A stretch of 64,000 bases of DNA, taken from Lelliottia nimipressuralis (GTDB lineage: Bacteria; Pseudomonadota; Gammaproteobacteria; Enterobacterales; Enterobacteriaceae). Every line of letters begins with the position of its first letter. The first letter of the stretch is position 1. A program made the translations under genes and the position numbers. The stretch covers positions 186,001-250,000 of the forward strand of contig NZ_SOMG01000030.1 in assembly GCF_004402045.1 (NCBI RefSeq), read 5' to 3'. A model generated the notes under the pieces. It ran no database searches. It was not told where the DNA came from and was given only the letters and a program-made list of their open reading frames with translations. Shown piece after piece: positions 14,497 through 24,409 of the stretch.

Positions 14497-15852
14497 ATGC
14501 AAAAGAAATTAAAAGTCGTGACCATTGGTGGCGGCAGCAGCTATACCCCGGAATTACTGGAAGGTTTCCTGAAACGTTATCATGAATTACCGGTCAGCGA
14601 ATTATGGCTGGTTGACGTTGAGGAAGGTCAGGAAAAACTGAATATCATTTTCGACCTGTGCAAACGAATGGTTGAAAAAGCCGGTGTACCCTTGACCGTG
14701 CATAAGACGCTCGATCGTCGCCAGGCATTAAAAGACGCTGACTTCGTGACCACCCAGCTGCGCGTGGGCCAGCTCAAAGCGCGTGAACTGGACGAACGCA
14801 TTCCCCTGAGCCACGGTTATCTGGGGCAGGAAACCAACGGCGCGGGCGGCTTGTTTAAAGGTCTGCGCACCATTCCGGTCATTTTCGACATCGTCAAAGA
14901 TGTGCAGGAGGTCTGCCCGAACGCGTGGGTGATTAACTTTACCAACCCGGCCGGGATGGTGACCGAGGCGGTTTATCGCCACACCGGGTTCAAACGGTTT
15001 ATCGGCGTCTGTAATATTCCGATTGGCATGAAAATGTTCATTCGTGACGTGCTGGAGCTGACCGACAACGACGATCTCTCTATCGATCTGTTCGGCCTGA
15101 ACCACATGGTGTTTATTAAAGACGTTATCGTGAACGGAAAATCGCGTTTTGCCGAACTGCTCGACGGTGTGGCTTCCGGCCGCCTGACTGCCGCATCGGT
15201 GAAAAATATCTTCGATCTGCCGTTCAGCGAAGGGTTAATCCGCTCCCTGAATCTGCTGCCATGCTCTTATCTGCTCTACTACTTCAAGCAGAAAGAGATG
15301 CTGGCTATCGAAATGGGCGAGTACTATAAAGGCGGAGCGCGTGCACAAATAGTACAGAAAGTTGAGAAACAGCTGTTTGATTTGTATAAAGATCCGAACC
15401 TGAACGTCAAACCGAAAGAACTTGAGCAGCGCGGCGGGGCCTACTACTCCGATGCCGCATGTGAAGTCATCAACGCCATTTACAATGACAAGCAGGCGGA
15501 GCACTACGTTAACGTGCCGCATCACGGTCACATCGACAACATCCCGGCTGACTGGGCCGTTGAGATGACCTGCATCCTGGGGCGCGATGGCGCAAAACCT
15601 CATCCGCGCATCACCCATTTTGATGATAAGGTCATGGGTCTTATCCACACCATCAAAGGCTTTGAAGTGGCTGCCAGCAACGCGGCGCTAAGCGGTGAAC
15701 TCAATGACGTGCTGCTGGCGCTGAACCTTAGCCCGCTGGTGCATTCTGACCGCGATGCGGAGCAGCTGGCCAGGGAGATGATTCTGGCGCATGAAAAATG
15801 GTTGCCGAACTTTGCCGCCACGATCGAGAAGCTGAAGTTCAAACAGCACTGA
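14497..15852 (+). CDS. chbF: 6-phospho-beta-glucosidase (chitobiose-6-P hydrolase), GH4
   Basis: ChbF hydrolyses the phosphorylated, monodeacetylated chitobiose. It is a family-4 glycoside hydrolase, which needs NAD+ and a divalent metal. The 451-residue product shows the Rossmann motif [17 protein letters not shown] at residues 8-24 and the metal-binding motifs GVCNIP and GLNHM in the middle. It is 110 bases after chbR and is followed by chbG after 11 bases. Confidence 0.95.
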   Translation: MQKKLKVVTIGGGSSYTPELLEGFLKRYHELPVSELWLVDVEEGQEKLNIIFDLCKRMVEKAGVPLTVHKTLDRRQALKDADFVTTQLRVGQLKARELDERIPLSHGYLGQETNGAGGLFKGLRTIPVIFDIVKDVQEVCPNAWVINFTNPAGMVTEAVYRHTGFKRFIGVCNIPIGMKMFIRDVLELTDNDDLSIDLFGLNHMVFIKDVIVNGKSRFAELLDGVASGRLTAASVKNIFDLPFSEGLIRSLNLLPCSYLLYYFKQKEMLAIEMGEYYKGGARAQIVQKVEKQLFDLYKDPNLNVKPKELEQRGGAYYSDAACEVINAIYNDKQAEHYVNVPHHGHIDNIPADWAVEMTCILGRDGAKPHPRITHFDDKVMGLIHTIKGFEVAASNAALSGELNDVLLALNLSPLVHSDRDAEQLAREMILAHEKWLPNFAATIEKLKFKQH

Positions 15853-15863
15853 GAGGATGCACA

Positions 15864-16613
15864 ATGGAAAACCTGCTGATCGTTAATGCCGATGATTTTG
15901 GCCTCTCGAAAGGCCAAAACTACGGCATTATTGAAGCCTGTCGCCGGGGGGTTGTGACCTCTACAACGGCTTTGGTTAATGGTGAAGCGGTTGAACACGC
16001 GGCGCAGCTGAGCCGCGAAGTGCCAGCGCTGGGCGTCGGCATGCATTTTGTGCTGACGCTCGGGATGCCGCTTTCGCCGATGCCTGGCCTGACCCGCGAA
16101 GGACATCTGGGCAAGTGGATTTGGGAACTGGCGGAGCAGGGCGCTCTGCCGCTTGATGAGATTACCCGCGAACTGGAGTGTCAGTTCAACCGCTTTGTTG
16201 ACGTGTTTGGTCAGGCACCGACGCACATCGACAGCCATCACCACGTGCATATGATCCCGGCGATTTTCCCGATTGTCGCGGCGTTTACTCAGCGCAAGGG
16301 CGTGGCGATGCGTGTGGATCGCGAGATACGCGGGTTGCCGGAGTGCGCGGTGACAACCACAGCGGGGTTCAGCAGCGCGTTTTATGGCGATGAAATCGAC
16401 GAAGCGCTGTTCCTGAAGGTGCTGGATGATTCCGCCGCCCGTGGTGAAACGTCGGTGGAAGTGATGGCGCATCCTGCCTTTGTGGATAATACCGTGCGTA
16501 AGAGCGCCTACTGCTGGCCGCGTCTGGCGGAGCTGGATGTGCTGACGTCGGCCTCGCTGAAATACGCCATTGCAGAGCGTGGGTATCGGTTGGGGACTTT
16601 CGGGGATCTTTAA
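15864..16613 (+). CDS. chbG: Chitooligosaccharide deacetylase (YdjC family)
   Basis: ChbG removes one acetyl group from chitobiose-6-P and related oligomers; this is needed for ChbR activation and ChbF cleavage. The 249-residue YdjC-family protein shows the metal-binding motifs [13 protein letters not shown] at the N terminus and [10 protein letters not shown] near residue 120. The start at 15864 follows GAGAGGATGCACA and matches the family; an in-frame ATG at 15798 lies inside chbF. It is the last gene of the operon. Confidence 0.95.
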   Translation: MENLLIVNADDFGLSKGQNYGIIEACRRGVVTSTTALVNGEAVEHAAQLSREVPALGVGMHFVLTLGMPLSPMPGLTREGHLGKWIWELAEQGALPLDEITRELECQFNRFVDVFGQAPTHIDSHHHVHMIPAIFPIVAAFTQRKGVAMRVDREIRGLPECAVTTTAGFSSAFYGDEIDEALFLKVLDDSAARGETSVEVMAHPAFVDNTVRKSAYCWPRLAELDVLTSASLKYAIAERGYRLGTFGDL

Positions 16614-16619
16614 AACAAA

Positions 16620-16697
16620 GCCCGGTGGCGGCTTCGCCTTACCGGGCCTACAAAACCAGTCGAAATGTAGGCCGGGTAAGCGCAAGCGCCACCCGGC
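16620..16697. repeat. Pair of inverted REP-like elements (BIME-like)
   Basis: Two REP units in opposite orientation (16620-16651 and 16667-16697) fill the gap between the ends of chbG and katE. The right unit is followed by TTTTTTC and can act as the terminator of the chb transcript. Confidence 0.85.
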
Positions 16698-16702
16698 TTT
16701 TT

Positions 16703-18952
16703 TCACGCCGGGATCAGGTCAATCTTACTGCTGCGAGACCAGACGCGGTGTGCGGCGAGCAAATCAAACAGCTTCGTCATAAACGCATTGTCAACGTTAT
16801 CTCCTTCGACAATGCCGTCCTCACCTTGTTCTGCCACCTTCAGCTGCGCTTTAAACTGTCGCGCATCGCCGGACAGCGCGATCGGTTTAAGGTGCTTATA
16901 GGCTTCCAGCAGGTAATAAACGGCGTCACCGTTGTTCAGCAGGCTGGCAATATCCCCGCACGGCACAATCACCGCATCAACGGTCAGCGACGGCGCACCG
17001 GCAAAGGTCGCTGCCACCGGCAGCACGGAGCCGTCATCGGCGGTCACTTCACCCATGCGCGAATAGAGCAGTTTGGCGTGCACGCCCTGGGTTTTCAGCG
17101 CCTGCATGATCCCCAGCACGTCGCTGGCGCGGGTTTTGTCGTTCAGCAGGATGGCGACTACGCGGCCCTTAATCGAGCCACCCGGCACCGCATAAAGGCT
17201 CAGCGACGGATCTTTCTTCACGCCGTTAACCTCTTTTGGCGGAGCCAGGTTGCGCTGTTCATCGGTCAGCGTAATACCCAGGTTATCCGCCACGCTCTGG
17301 GCAAGCTGAATATCAATATGCGCTAGCTGATCGACCACGCGCTCTCGGATGTATGTGCGTACCACTTTGCTAAGTTCAAAGCTGAAGCCGCCGATAATGT
17401 GTTGCTGCTCAATCGGCGTCTGGCTGTTCCAGAACAGGCGCGGGTGGGCGTAATACTCGCCGAATGACGGGCTGCGTTCGCGAATTTTGTTGCCATCGAT
17501 ACGCTCCTGATACGATTCGAATCCACCGCGTTTCGGTCCGGGAGGGGTTTCACGCGGCCAGTTATCGTTGATGGAGTTCGGTTCATAGTTGGCCGGGTTG
17601 GTATCAATATCCTGACGGTGCATCCCGTCACGCTGGAAGTTGTGGTACGGGCAGGTTGGCCGGTTAATCGGAATTTCGTGGAAGTTCGGCCCGCCAAGAC
17701 GACTGATCTGCGTATCGGTATACGAGAACAAACGTCCCTGTAAGAGTGGGTCGTTGGTGAAATCCAGCCCCGGCACGATATGCCCCGGGTGGAACGCGGC
17801 CTGCTCGTTTTCGGCAAAGAAATTATCCGGGTTGCGGTTGAGCACCATTTTACCCACCAGTTGAACCGGCACCAGCTCTTCCGGGATCAGCTTCGTCGGG
17901 TCCAGAAGATCGAAATCGAACTTAAATTCGTCCTCTTCCGGAATGAGCTGCAGGCCCAGTTCATACTCCGGGAAGTCACCTGCTTCAATGGATTCCCACA
18001 GCTCGCGGCGATGGAAGTCCGGATCGCGCCCGGTCAGCTTCTGCGCCTCATCCCATACCAGGGAGGCTTTACCCGCAACGGGCTTCCAGTGGAAACGGAC
18101 AAACGTGGCTTTTCCCTCGGCGTTGATCAGACGGAAGGTATGAATACCAAATCCCTCCATCGTACGATAACTGCGCGGAATGCCCCGGTCTGACATCGCC
18201 CACATCACGTTATGCAAGGTTTCAGGCTGCAGGGAGACATAGTCCCAGAAGGTGTCGTGCGCACTTTGTCCCTGTGGTATGGCCCAGTGGGGCTCCGGTT
18301 TTACCGCATGGACAAAGTCAGGAAATTTATGCGCATCCTGAATGAAAAACACCGGGGTGTTGTTGCCTACCAGATCGAAAATACCTTCTTCGGTATAAAA
18401 CTTGGTGGCAAAGCCGCGGATATCGCGCACCGTGTCTGCTGAACCCGCGCCACCCTGCACGGTGGAGAAACGCACAAACACCGGGGTGATTTTATCCGGG
18501 TCGGAGAGGAAATCCGCTTTAGTGATCGCTTTCAGGCTCTTGTATGGCTGGAAGTAGCCGTGCGCAGCGGAACCGCGCGCGTGGACGATGCGTTCCGGTA
18601 TCCGTTCGTGATCAAAATGGGTGATTTTTTCCCGCAGGATAAAGTCTTCCAGCAGGGTTGGCCCACGCGCCCCGGCGCGCAGGGAGTTCTGATCATCTGC
18701 GATGCGTACGCCCTGATTGGTGGTGAGCGCAAAACCTTCACCGCCTTTACGGTGCGGCTCAAGGGATTTCAGCTTCTCGTTCCCGGTGTCCGGGGATTTC
18801 ATACTTCCCGGTGCGGTAGGCTGTTCGCCAGGGGCGGAAGGGCCAGGGGAGGGGCGGTGAGAGCCGTCTGAAGGGGCGAGAGAGTCCATGCCCGGTTGAG
18901 ATTCTTCAGTGCCATGAATGGGTGATTGATGTGTTTTATCTTTGTTCGACAT
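16703..18952 (-). CDS. katE: Catalase HPII
   Basis: This large-subunit monofunctional heme catalase removes H2O2 and is RpoS-dependent in stationary phase in E. coli. The 749-residue product has a hydrophilic N-terminal arm, the catalytic His near residue 131 in [10 protein letters not shown], the catalase core, the proximal heme-Tyr region RLFSYTDTQ, and a C-terminal flavodoxin-like domain (about 600-749). The whole reading frame is intact. It converges with chbG, with REP elements between them. Confidence 0.97.
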   Translation of the reverse strand: MSNKDKTHQSPIHGTEESQPGMDSLAPSDGSHRPSPGPSAPGEQPTAPGSMKSPDTGNEKLKSLEPHRKGGEGFALTTNQGVRIADDQNSLRAGARGPTLLEDFILREKITHFDHERIPERIVHARGSAAHGYFQPYKSLKAITKADFLSDPDKITPVFVRFSTVQGGAGSADTVRDIRGFATKFYTEEGIFDLVGNNTPVFFIQDAHKFPDFVHAVKPEPHWAIPQGQSAHDTFWDYVSLQPETLHNVMWAMSDRGIPRSYRTMEGFGIHTFRLINAEGKATFVRFHWKPVAGKASLVWDEAQKLTGRDPDFHRRELWESIEAGDFPEYELGLQLIPEEDEFKFDFDLLDPTKLIPEELVPVQLVGKMVLNRNPDNFFAENEQAAFHPGHIVPGLDFTNDPLLQGRLFSYTDTQISRLGGPNFHEIPINRPTCPYHNFQRDGMHRQDIDTNPANYEPNSINDNWPRETPPGPKRGGFESYQERIDGNKIRERSPSFGEYYAHPRLFWNSQTPIEQQHIIGGFSFELSKVVRTYIRERVVDQLAHIDIQLAQSVADNLGITLTDEQRNLAPPKEVNGVKKDPSLSLYAVPGGSIKGRVVAILLNDKTRASDVLGIMQALKTQGVHAKLLYSRMGEVTADDGSVLPVAATFAGAPSLTVDAVIVPCGDIASLLNNGDAVYYLLEAYKHLKPIALSGDARQFKAQLKVAEQGEDGIVEGDNVDNAFMTKLFDLLAAHRVWSRSSKIDLIPA

Positions 18953-19155
18953 TGCACGATTCTCCTTGATTCATTGCTAAAAACCCTATTAAGGATAGAA
19001 CAATGTCGCGAGATGGCTCGCGAACTAAGAGTTTTCACATGCCGTCCTTAACGAAAGGAGCTATCTCACCCACTCGGTGCGCGACGGAAGGCAGCAGGAT
19101 CGGCTATCATAGGATTTTCCTGCTTCAAGAATTTGCTTTAGTGAACCAGTCGCTT

Positions 19156-19395
19156 ATGAAACCTCTTCGTCAACAAAACCGCCAGGTTATTAGCTACGTG
19201 CCCCGCGTTGAGCCCGCGCCGCCTGACCATGCCCTGAAAGTGGAGGGGTATCGCGATGTCTGGCAACTGCGGGGTAAATTCGTGGCCTTTGTGCTGATCG
19301 GCGAACATTTCCGCCGCTCTCCCACTTTTACAGTGCCGGAAGCGGCGCAGCGGTGGGCGATGCAGATCCGCCAGGATGAAGAGGTTGAAGAATAA
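19156..19395 (+). CDS. cedA: Cell division activator CedA
   Basis: CedA is a small DNA-binding protein that relieves division inhibition in over-replicating dnaAcos cells of E. coli and has been found with RNA polymerase. The 79-residue form starts MKPLRQQNRQVISYVPR and contains the conserved core VWQLRGKFVAFVLIGEHFRRSP. No strong ribosome site precedes it; a GTG at 19141 in the same frame would add five residues, so the start is uncertain. A bidirectional terminator separates it from tcyP. Confidence 0.9.
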   Translation: MKPLRQQNRQVISYVPRVEPAPPDHALKVEGYRDVWQLRGKFVAFVLIGEHFRRSPTFTVPEAAQRWAMQIRQDEEVEE

Positions 19396-19402
19396 CAGCC
19401 AT

Positions 19403-19430
19403 AAAAAAACCGCCATCAGGCGGTTTTTTT
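19403..19430. terminator. Bidirectional terminator between cedA and tcyP
   Basis: AAAAAAACCGCC-atca-GGCGGTTTTTTT has an A-run on one side and a T-run on the other, so it can end both convergent transcripts. Confidence 0.93.
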
Positions 19431-19443
19431 ATTTCTACAGTGA

Positions 19444-20835
19444 TTAACGGTGCGCCAGCTCGGCGTCGTCTTCACTTTCCAGAATCGCTTTGTCAGTCTG
19501 CTTCAGCCACTGGCTGGTCAGCGTTCCGGCGGTCATGGAGCCGCTCACGTTCAGCGCGGTACGGCCCATGTCGATCAGCGGCTCAACGGAGATGAGCAGG
19601 GCGACCAGCGTGACCGGCAGACCCAGCGCAGGCAGAACAATCAGCGCGGCGAAGGTTGCGCCACCGCCAACACCCGCAACGCCTGCGGAGCTTACGGTAA
19701 CAATCCCGACCAGCGTGGCAATCCATACTGGATCCAGCGGGTTGATACCCACCGTCGGGGCGACCATCACGGCCAGCATTGCCGGGTACAGACCCGCACA
19801 GCCGTTCTGACCAATGGTCGCGCCAAAGGAGGCAGAGAAGCTGGCGATGGATTCAGGCACGCCCAGACGACGGGTTTGCGCTTCAACGTTCAGCGGAATA
19901 GACGCGGCGCTGGAACGGCTGGTGAAGGCAAAGGTCAGTACCGGCCAGACTTTACGGAAATATTTCAGCGGGCTGACGCCGTTCACGCCCAGCAGGATAC
20001 CGTGCACTACGAACATAATGCCCAGGCCCAGATAAGAGGCGACGACGAAACTACCCAGCTTAATGATGTCCTGCAGGTTAGAGCCGGCAACCACTTTGGT
20101 CATCAGCGCCAGGACGCCGTAAGGGGTTAACTGCATCACCAGACGAACCAGCTTCATCACCCAGCTTTGCAGGGTATCAATCGCGGTCAGCACACGTTCG
20201 CCTTTTGGCGCGTCGTCTTTCAGCAGCTTCAGCGCCGCCACGCCGAGGAACGCGGCGAAAATGACCACGCTGATGATGGAGGTTGGGCTCGCGCCGGTCA
20301 GGTCAGCAAACGGGTTCTTCGGAATGAAGGAGAGCACCATCTGCGGCACGGTCAGGTCAGCCACTTTACCCACATAGTTGGTTTGAATCGCGGTCAGACG
20401 CGCCGTTTCAGCACTCCCCTGAACCAGACCTTCGGCAGTCAGGCCAAACAGGTTGGTTACCAGCACACCCACCAGCGCGGCAATCAGCGTGGTAAACAGC
20501 AGCGTACCAATGGTCAGGAAGCTGATTTTGCCCAGCTGAGTTGCGCTATGCAGGCGCGCAACGGCGCTCAGAATAGAGGCGAACACCAGCGGCATAACGA
20601 TCATCTGCAGCAGCTGGACATAGCCGTTACCGACAATGTTGAACCACTGAATAGAATCTTTCAGAACTGGATTATCGGAGCCATAAATCGCCTGTAATGC
20701 CAGACCAAATACGACACCCATGGCCAGACCAACCAGCACTTTTTTCGCCAGGCTCCACTGTTTGTGGCGCGCCTGCGCGAGAAGCAATAGCAATACAACG
20801 AACACAACGACGTTCGCGATGAGTGGAAAATTCAT
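19444..20835 (-). CDS. tcyP: L-cystine:cation symporter TcyP
   Basis: TcyP (formerly YdjN) imports L-cystine and related sulfur compounds. The 463-residue inner-membrane protein belongs to the dicarboxylate/amino acid:cation symporter (DAACS) family. It has multiple hydrophobic segments and the re-entrant-loop motif [19 protein letters not shown] near residue 300. CysB control is known in E. coli; no clear CysB site was picked out here. It is convergent with cedA. Confidence 0.95.
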   Translation of the reverse strand: MNFPLIANVVVFVVLLLLLAQARHKQWSLAKKVLVGLAMGVVFGLALQAIYGSDNPVLKDSIQWFNIVGNGYVQLLQMIVMPLVFASILSAVARLHSATQLGKISFLTIGTLLFTTLIAALVGVLVTNLFGLTAEGLVQGSAETARLTAIQTNYVGKVADLTVPQMVLSFIPKNPFADLTGASPTSIISVVIFAAFLGVAALKLLKDDAPKGERVLTAIDTLQSWVMKLVRLVMQLTPYGVLALMTKVVAGSNLQDIIKLGSFVVASYLGLGIMFVVHGILLGVNGVSPLKYFRKVWPVLTFAFTSRSSAASIPLNVEAQTRRLGVPESIASFSASFGATIGQNGCAGLYPAMLAVMVAPTVGINPLDPVWIATLVGIVTVSSAGVAGVGGGATFAALIVLPALGLPVTLVALLISVEPLIDMGRTALNVSGSMTAGTLTSQWLKQTDKAILESEDDAELAHR

Positions 20836-20962
20836 CTCCGTTCTCCTGATTTATTATCGGGTCGGTTTTTACCGATCCTGTTGGCGGAAGGTTAGCAGAA
20901 GTGTGATGTAGCGCTTATATCCAAATGGAATGGGTTATGACAAACGGGATGATTTTGTCGGT

Positions 20963-21553
20963 TTACTGTTCAATCTGGTGATGAATAAAGCGATTAAACT
21001 GAAATTGCAGCGAATTAATCATCTGGGAAGACCAGCGGACTGCACTGTTTTCGGGCAATGTTTGTGGCATCCAGACGGCGTAAGCAAACAGCGCCATGCA
21101 CAGCGCGCGCTCAAGCTGGTTACCTTTCTGAGGAGCAAGGATGGGAAAACGGAAACGCCAGCGGCAGGGCCACAGCAGCGGCACGCCCGCAGGCGTGAGC
21201 ATATCGGCGAGAATATGGCTTAAATAACCCAGCACCATTCCCTGAATGGCATCGGCGGGAACTATCCAGCTATCGGGCACTTTTAAATAGAAGAGCGTCA
21301 GCAGGCCAAACACGGCCAGCAGACTGTGCGTAAACCCCCGGTGGCCGAACGCGCGGGCAATGGGTTTCGACACCCACTTCAGGCGCTGACCGAGGAAGGA
21401 TTTGGGATGGTCAATATCGGGCAACAGACAGGTCAAAACGGCGGAAGGGACAATATGCCACCAGTCCCCCTGCGCCAGCACAGGAGTGAGTTCAGCGTTT
21501 TTGGCAAATACTGCGCACGCAATAGAAAAAAGCAGGTGGCCTTCCGCCGTCAT
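20963..21553 (-). CDS. ydjM: LexA-regulated inner-membrane protein YdjM
   Basis: YdjM belongs to the DUF457 family of membrane-bound, probably metal-dependent hydrolases; the substrate is unknown. The 196-residue protein has several hydrophobic segments and conserved acid/His motifs LLPDIDHPKS, GHRGFTHSL and LSHILADMLTPAG. The start at 21553 (MTAEGHLLF) fits the family; an in-frame ATG at 21565 would add four residues. A LexA box directly upstream matches its known SOS control in E. coli. Confidence 0.92.
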   Translation of the reverse strand: MTAEGHLLFSIACAVFAKNAELTPVLAQGDWWHIVPSAVLTCLLPDIDHPKSFLGQRLKWVSKPIARAFGHRGFTHSLLAVFGLLTLFYLKVPDSWIVPADAIQGMVLGYLSHILADMLTPAGVPLLWPCRWRFRFPILAPQKGNQLERALCMALFAYAVWMPQTLPENSAVRWSSQMINSLQFQFNRFIHHQIEQ

Positions 21554-21569
21554 GATAAAACCCACAAAA

Positions 21570-21603
21570 CTGTCAATTCATACAGTATAGGGTTTTTATA
21601 CAG
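21570..21603 (-). promoter_or_regulatory. LexA box (plus a degenerate second box) of ydjM
   Basis: CTGTCAATTCATACAG at 21570-21585 is a full CTGT-N8-ACAG box 16 bases upstream of the ydjM start. Two bases further, 21588-21603 reads CTGTATAAAAACCCTA on the minus strand, with a perfect left half and a poor right half. This suggests a tandem site whose second member has decayed or is weak. Confidence 0.82.
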
Positions 21604-21653
21604 TAGGCGGAAGAGGTGACGGTGTAACTGTTTGTCACAACCGGAGGGGGGCG

Positions 21654-22325
21654 TTAACCGCCCTGCAGGTGCTGCGCCGTGAGCTCTGCCAGTGAAGTGA
21701 GCTTCACATCGGCAAGGGCAAAGCGGGGATCGTGGCGGCCTTCTTCCGCAGGCACCACAATGGAGCGCATCCGCGCGGCTTTCGACGCCACCATACCGTT
21801 AACGGAATCTTCCAGAGCAACACAGTTGAGCGGATCAAGGCCCAGCTTAGCGGCGCAGTCCAGATAGACCTGCGGGTGGGGTTTGCTGTAAGGCAGTTTT
21901 TCAGCGGACGCCAGGGCGTCGAAACTGTCGCGCAGTTCAAACATGGTGAGCACTTTTTCCAGCATATGCAGTGGTGAAGCCGAGGCCAGGCCGACCTTCA
22001 GCCCCTGAGCTTTGCACAGCGCGACAGCATCACGTACGCCGGGCAGCAGCGGCTTGTTCTCTTCTACCAGCGAAATGGCACGGCTGATAATGCGTGCGGT
22101 CACTTCATCGCGACCGGGTCCAACCCATGGCTGTTGGGCAAACCACAGTTCAACCACCATATCGATGCGCAGACCCAGCGTATCAGGAAGTTCATTACGG
22201 CGGTTGATATCAACGCCAAGGCTGGCCATGACGTCCAGTTCGGCGCGATCCCACAACGGTTCGGAATCGATCAGTAATCCATCCATGTCAAAAATTGCGG
22301 CAAGAATTTGGCGCGGTGTCGACAT
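21654..22325 (-). CDS. hxpB: Hexitol phosphatase / 2-deoxyglucose-6-P phosphatase (HAD family)
   Basis: HxpB (YniC) dephosphorylates sugar phosphates such as 2-deoxyglucose-6-P and hexitol phosphates. The 223-residue HAD-superfamily protein has motif I AAIFDMDGLLIDSEP with nucleophile and acid Asp residues, motif II GLASASP, the Lys motif SKPHPQVY and motif IV ALEDSVNG. The start at 22325 (MSTPRQ) is preferred to a GTG one codon upstream. It is divergent from yniB. Confidence 0.95.
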   Translation of the reverse strand: MSTPRQILAAIFDMDGLLIDSEPLWDRAELDVMASLGVDINRRNELPDTLGLRIDMVVELWFAQQPWVGPGRDEVTARIISRAISLVEENKPLLPGVRDAVALCKAQGLKVGLASASPLHMLEKVLTMFELRDSFDALASAEKLPYSKPHPQVYLDCAAKLGLDPLNCVALEDSVNGMVASKAARMRSIVVPAEEGRHDPRFALADVKLTSLAELTAQHLQGG

Positions 22326-22473
22326 CACAACGTCTCCTTATCCAGGGTGTTCGACAGACGATAAGTGCTAAGCACACTCTGCAATTTAGCATATTGCTTT
22401 TAAAGAGCGGGCGAAATTGATGACCAGCAGGTAGACTTAGGCACAAATAACGCGTCTTTATGAAGAGGAACTG

Positions 22474-23010
22474 ATGACGTATCAACAAGCTGGACGCATC
22501 GCGGTCTTAAAACGTATTGCTGGCTGGGTGATTTTTATTCCTGCCGTCATTTCTACGCTGATTTCAGTGCTCAAATTTATGTACGATCACAGCGAAAAAC
22601 AGCCGGGTATCAATGCGGTAATGCTTGATTTCGCTCATGTCATGATTGAGATGATGCGTTTTAATACGCCATTTTTGAATGTCTTCTGGTTCAACTCACC
22701 CACCCCGGATTTTCAGCATCAGTTGAATATCGGCTTCTGGGTGATTTACGCCCTCATCTTTGTCGCCCTGGCCCTGCAGGCCTCTGGCGCGCGAATGAGC
22801 CGCCAGACGCGCTTTTTACGCGAAGGCGTTGAGGACCAGTTAATTCTGGAACAGGCCAAAGGTCCGGAAGGAATGAGTCGGGAGCAGATTGAATCCCGTA
22901 TTGTTGTTCCGCGTCATACCATTTTCCTGCAGATTTTCCCGCTCTATATCCTTCCCGTGCTCATCATTGTGGCGGGATATTTCTTTTTCTCACTGCTCGG
23001 TTTTCTGTAA
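22474..23010 (+). CDS. yniB: YniB family inner-membrane protein
   Basis: This protein is conserved in enterobacteria and has no assigned function. The 178-residue product has four likely membrane segments: about residues 15-35, a hydrophobic stretch near 85-100 (FWVIYALIFVALAL), and a C-terminal pair around 148-178 (FLQIFPLYILPVLIIVAGYFFFSLLGFL in parts). GAGGAACTG is the ribosome site. It converges with yniA over a hairpin. Confidence 0.9.
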   Translation: MTYQQAGRIAVLKRIAGWVIFIPAVISTLISVLKFMYDHSEKQPGINAVMLDFAHVMIEMMRFNTPFLNVFWFNSPTPDFQHQLNIGFWVIYALIFVALALQASGARMSRQTRFLREGVEDQLILEQAKGPEGMSREQIESRIVVPRHTIFLQIFPLYILPVLIIVAGYFFFSLLGFL

Positions 23011-23017
23011 TTGATAA

Positions 23018-23037
23018 GGGTGGCGGTAAGGCCACCC
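23018..23037. terminator. Hairpin between yniB and yniA
   Basis: GGGTGGC (23018-23024) pairs with GCCACCC (23031-23037) between two convergent genes. The T-run behind it is poor (GTTCTCTTCTC), so it is a probable but not strong terminator. Confidence 0.6.
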
Positions 23038-23046
23038 GTTCTCTTC

Positions 23047-23907
23047 TCAGGCGGCAAGCATGCGCTCCAGCGCCCGCTGCGCGTTAACAAGGTGTTCACC
23101 GCCAAAAAGAATGGCACGGTTCATCAGCGTATAAAGCTGGTATACCGGTTGGCGATCGAGGAAGCCGGGCGGCAGGGGGGAAACAGACTGGTACCCGTCG
23201 TATATCTGCGGTGGCTGCTCAGGGTGTAGCGGCAGCATGGCAAGATCGCACTCTCTGTCACCCCAGTAGCAGGCCGGGTCGAAGATGTAGGGGCCGTTGG
23301 GACCCAGCGCGCAATTATCGGACCACAAATCGCCGTGAAGCAAAGAGGCCTGAGGCTGGTGGGATGCCAGACGCTGTTGAACATGCTCGACGATGGCATC
23401 AATATTGCCAAACTCAAGCCCTTTCTCAGCGGCCAGCTCAAGCTGCCAGCCAATGCGCTGCTCGGCAAAAAACGTCGACCAGCGGCGCTGCCAGGCGTTG
23501 GGCTGTGGCGTGGTGGAGAGATCATTGTCAAAATCGAGACCAAACTGCGGCTGGTCGCTCCATTGATGCAGGCGCGCTAACTGTTGACCGAGAATGAAAG
23601 CATTGTGGGCATCCAGCGGGCGGGCAGGGAGATATTCCATGACCAGAAAACTGTAGTCGCGGTCGCTACCCACGGCCAGGACCTGCGGGACGGTCACCGT
23701 TTTACTGCGCGACAGTAGCTCCAGCTGGTCGGCTTCGGCGGTAAATATCGGGAGCAACTCTCGCTCGTCGCATTTAACGAAAAGATCGCGCCCAGCGTAG
23801 CGTAAATGCCACGCGGCATGGATCTCACCGCCTGGCAGTTCGTTACGCAGTTCGATTTCACCTTCACCCAGTTGCTCACTTAAAAGATGACTGATAGCCT
23901 GCCACAT
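23047..23907 (-). CDS. yniA: Fructosamine kinase family protein YniA
   Basis: YniA resembles fructosamine-3-kinases, which phosphorylate glycated amines for protein deglycation; the E. coli substrate is not established. The 286-residue protein has a kinase-like fold with the APH-type catalytic loop LLHGDLWSDN near residue 190 and the metal-binding Asp in YIFDPACYWGDRE. The frame is intact and full length. About 105 bases separate it from ydiZ, and no gene is visible there. Confidence 0.92.
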   Translation of the reverse strand: MWQAISHLLSEQLGEGEIELRNELPGGEIHAAWHLRYAGRDLFVKCDERELLPIFTAEADQLELLSRSKTVTVPQVLAVGSDRDYSFLVMEYLPARPLDAHNAFILGQQLARLHQWSDQPQFGLDFDNDLSTTPQPNAWQRRWSTFFAEQRIGWQLELAAEKGLEFGNIDAIVEHVQQRLASHQPQASLLHGDLWSDNCALGPNGPYIFDPACYWGDRECDLAMLPLHPEQPPQIYDGYQSVSPLPPGFLDRQPVYQLYTLMNRAILFGGEHLVNAQRALERMLAA

Positions 23908-24012
23908 GTTCTCTCTCCCATGTTGTCTGCCAGATCATAAAGTTAGCGCATAATTGCGGTAAAAAAATACGAACTAACGCACACCTGAGCGGTTTAAATT
24001 CATACAGGGCAC

Positions 24013-24303
24013 TTATTGTTCTTTTTTCTGCCAGCTTTCCCAGGTTTTCACGTCAATTTCGGCTGGCTTGTCGGTCACACTTTCCACCAGACTGGCGCCC
24101 AGCGCATGAACCTCTTCCTGGCTCAGGGGGGTTATCAGGCCAAATGCCAGGGTGCCTAAATCATGAACATTGCCCTCGTCATCCGTGAGCGTGAGGAGAA
24201 AATTAGCCCGGGTGAAGGCGTTATTGAGCTCATTCAGCTCGGTCAGCGATGCTTCATGAAGGTTGATGGTAACGACGTAGCGGGTGATGTCACCACTGCT
24301 CAT
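24013..24303 (-). CDS. ydiZ: YdiZ, GhoS-like small protein
   Basis: This 96-residue cytoplasmic protein has no proven function. Its N-terminal ferredoxin-like segment (ITRYVVTINLHEASLTELNELNNAF) and size resemble the GhoS endoribonuclease antitoxin family, to which YdiZ has been related; no partner toxin gene lies next to it. It lies between yniA and pfkB as in E. coli. Confidence 0.85.
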   Translation of the reverse strand: MSSGDITRYVVTINLHEASLTELNELNNAFTRANFLLTLTDDEGNVHDLGTLAFGLITPLSQEEVHALGASLVESVTDKPAEIDVKTWESWQKKEQ

Positions 24304-24377
24304 AATTCACCTCATTGTTATCATGGAAGTTTTCTTAGCATAGTCGATAGTTTGCGTTTGGCGACTCAGAGATGACA

Positions 24378-24403
24378 TTCCCCTCCATAAAGATGAAGGG
24401 GAA
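24378..24403 (-). terminator. Hairpin after pfkB
   Basis: TTCCCCT (24378-24384) and AGGGGAA (24397-24403) can pair just downstream of the pfkB stop on the minus strand, with inner CAT/ATG pairing. There is no T-run, so the terminator call is tentative. Confidence 0.4.
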
Positions 24404-24409
24404 CAGGCG

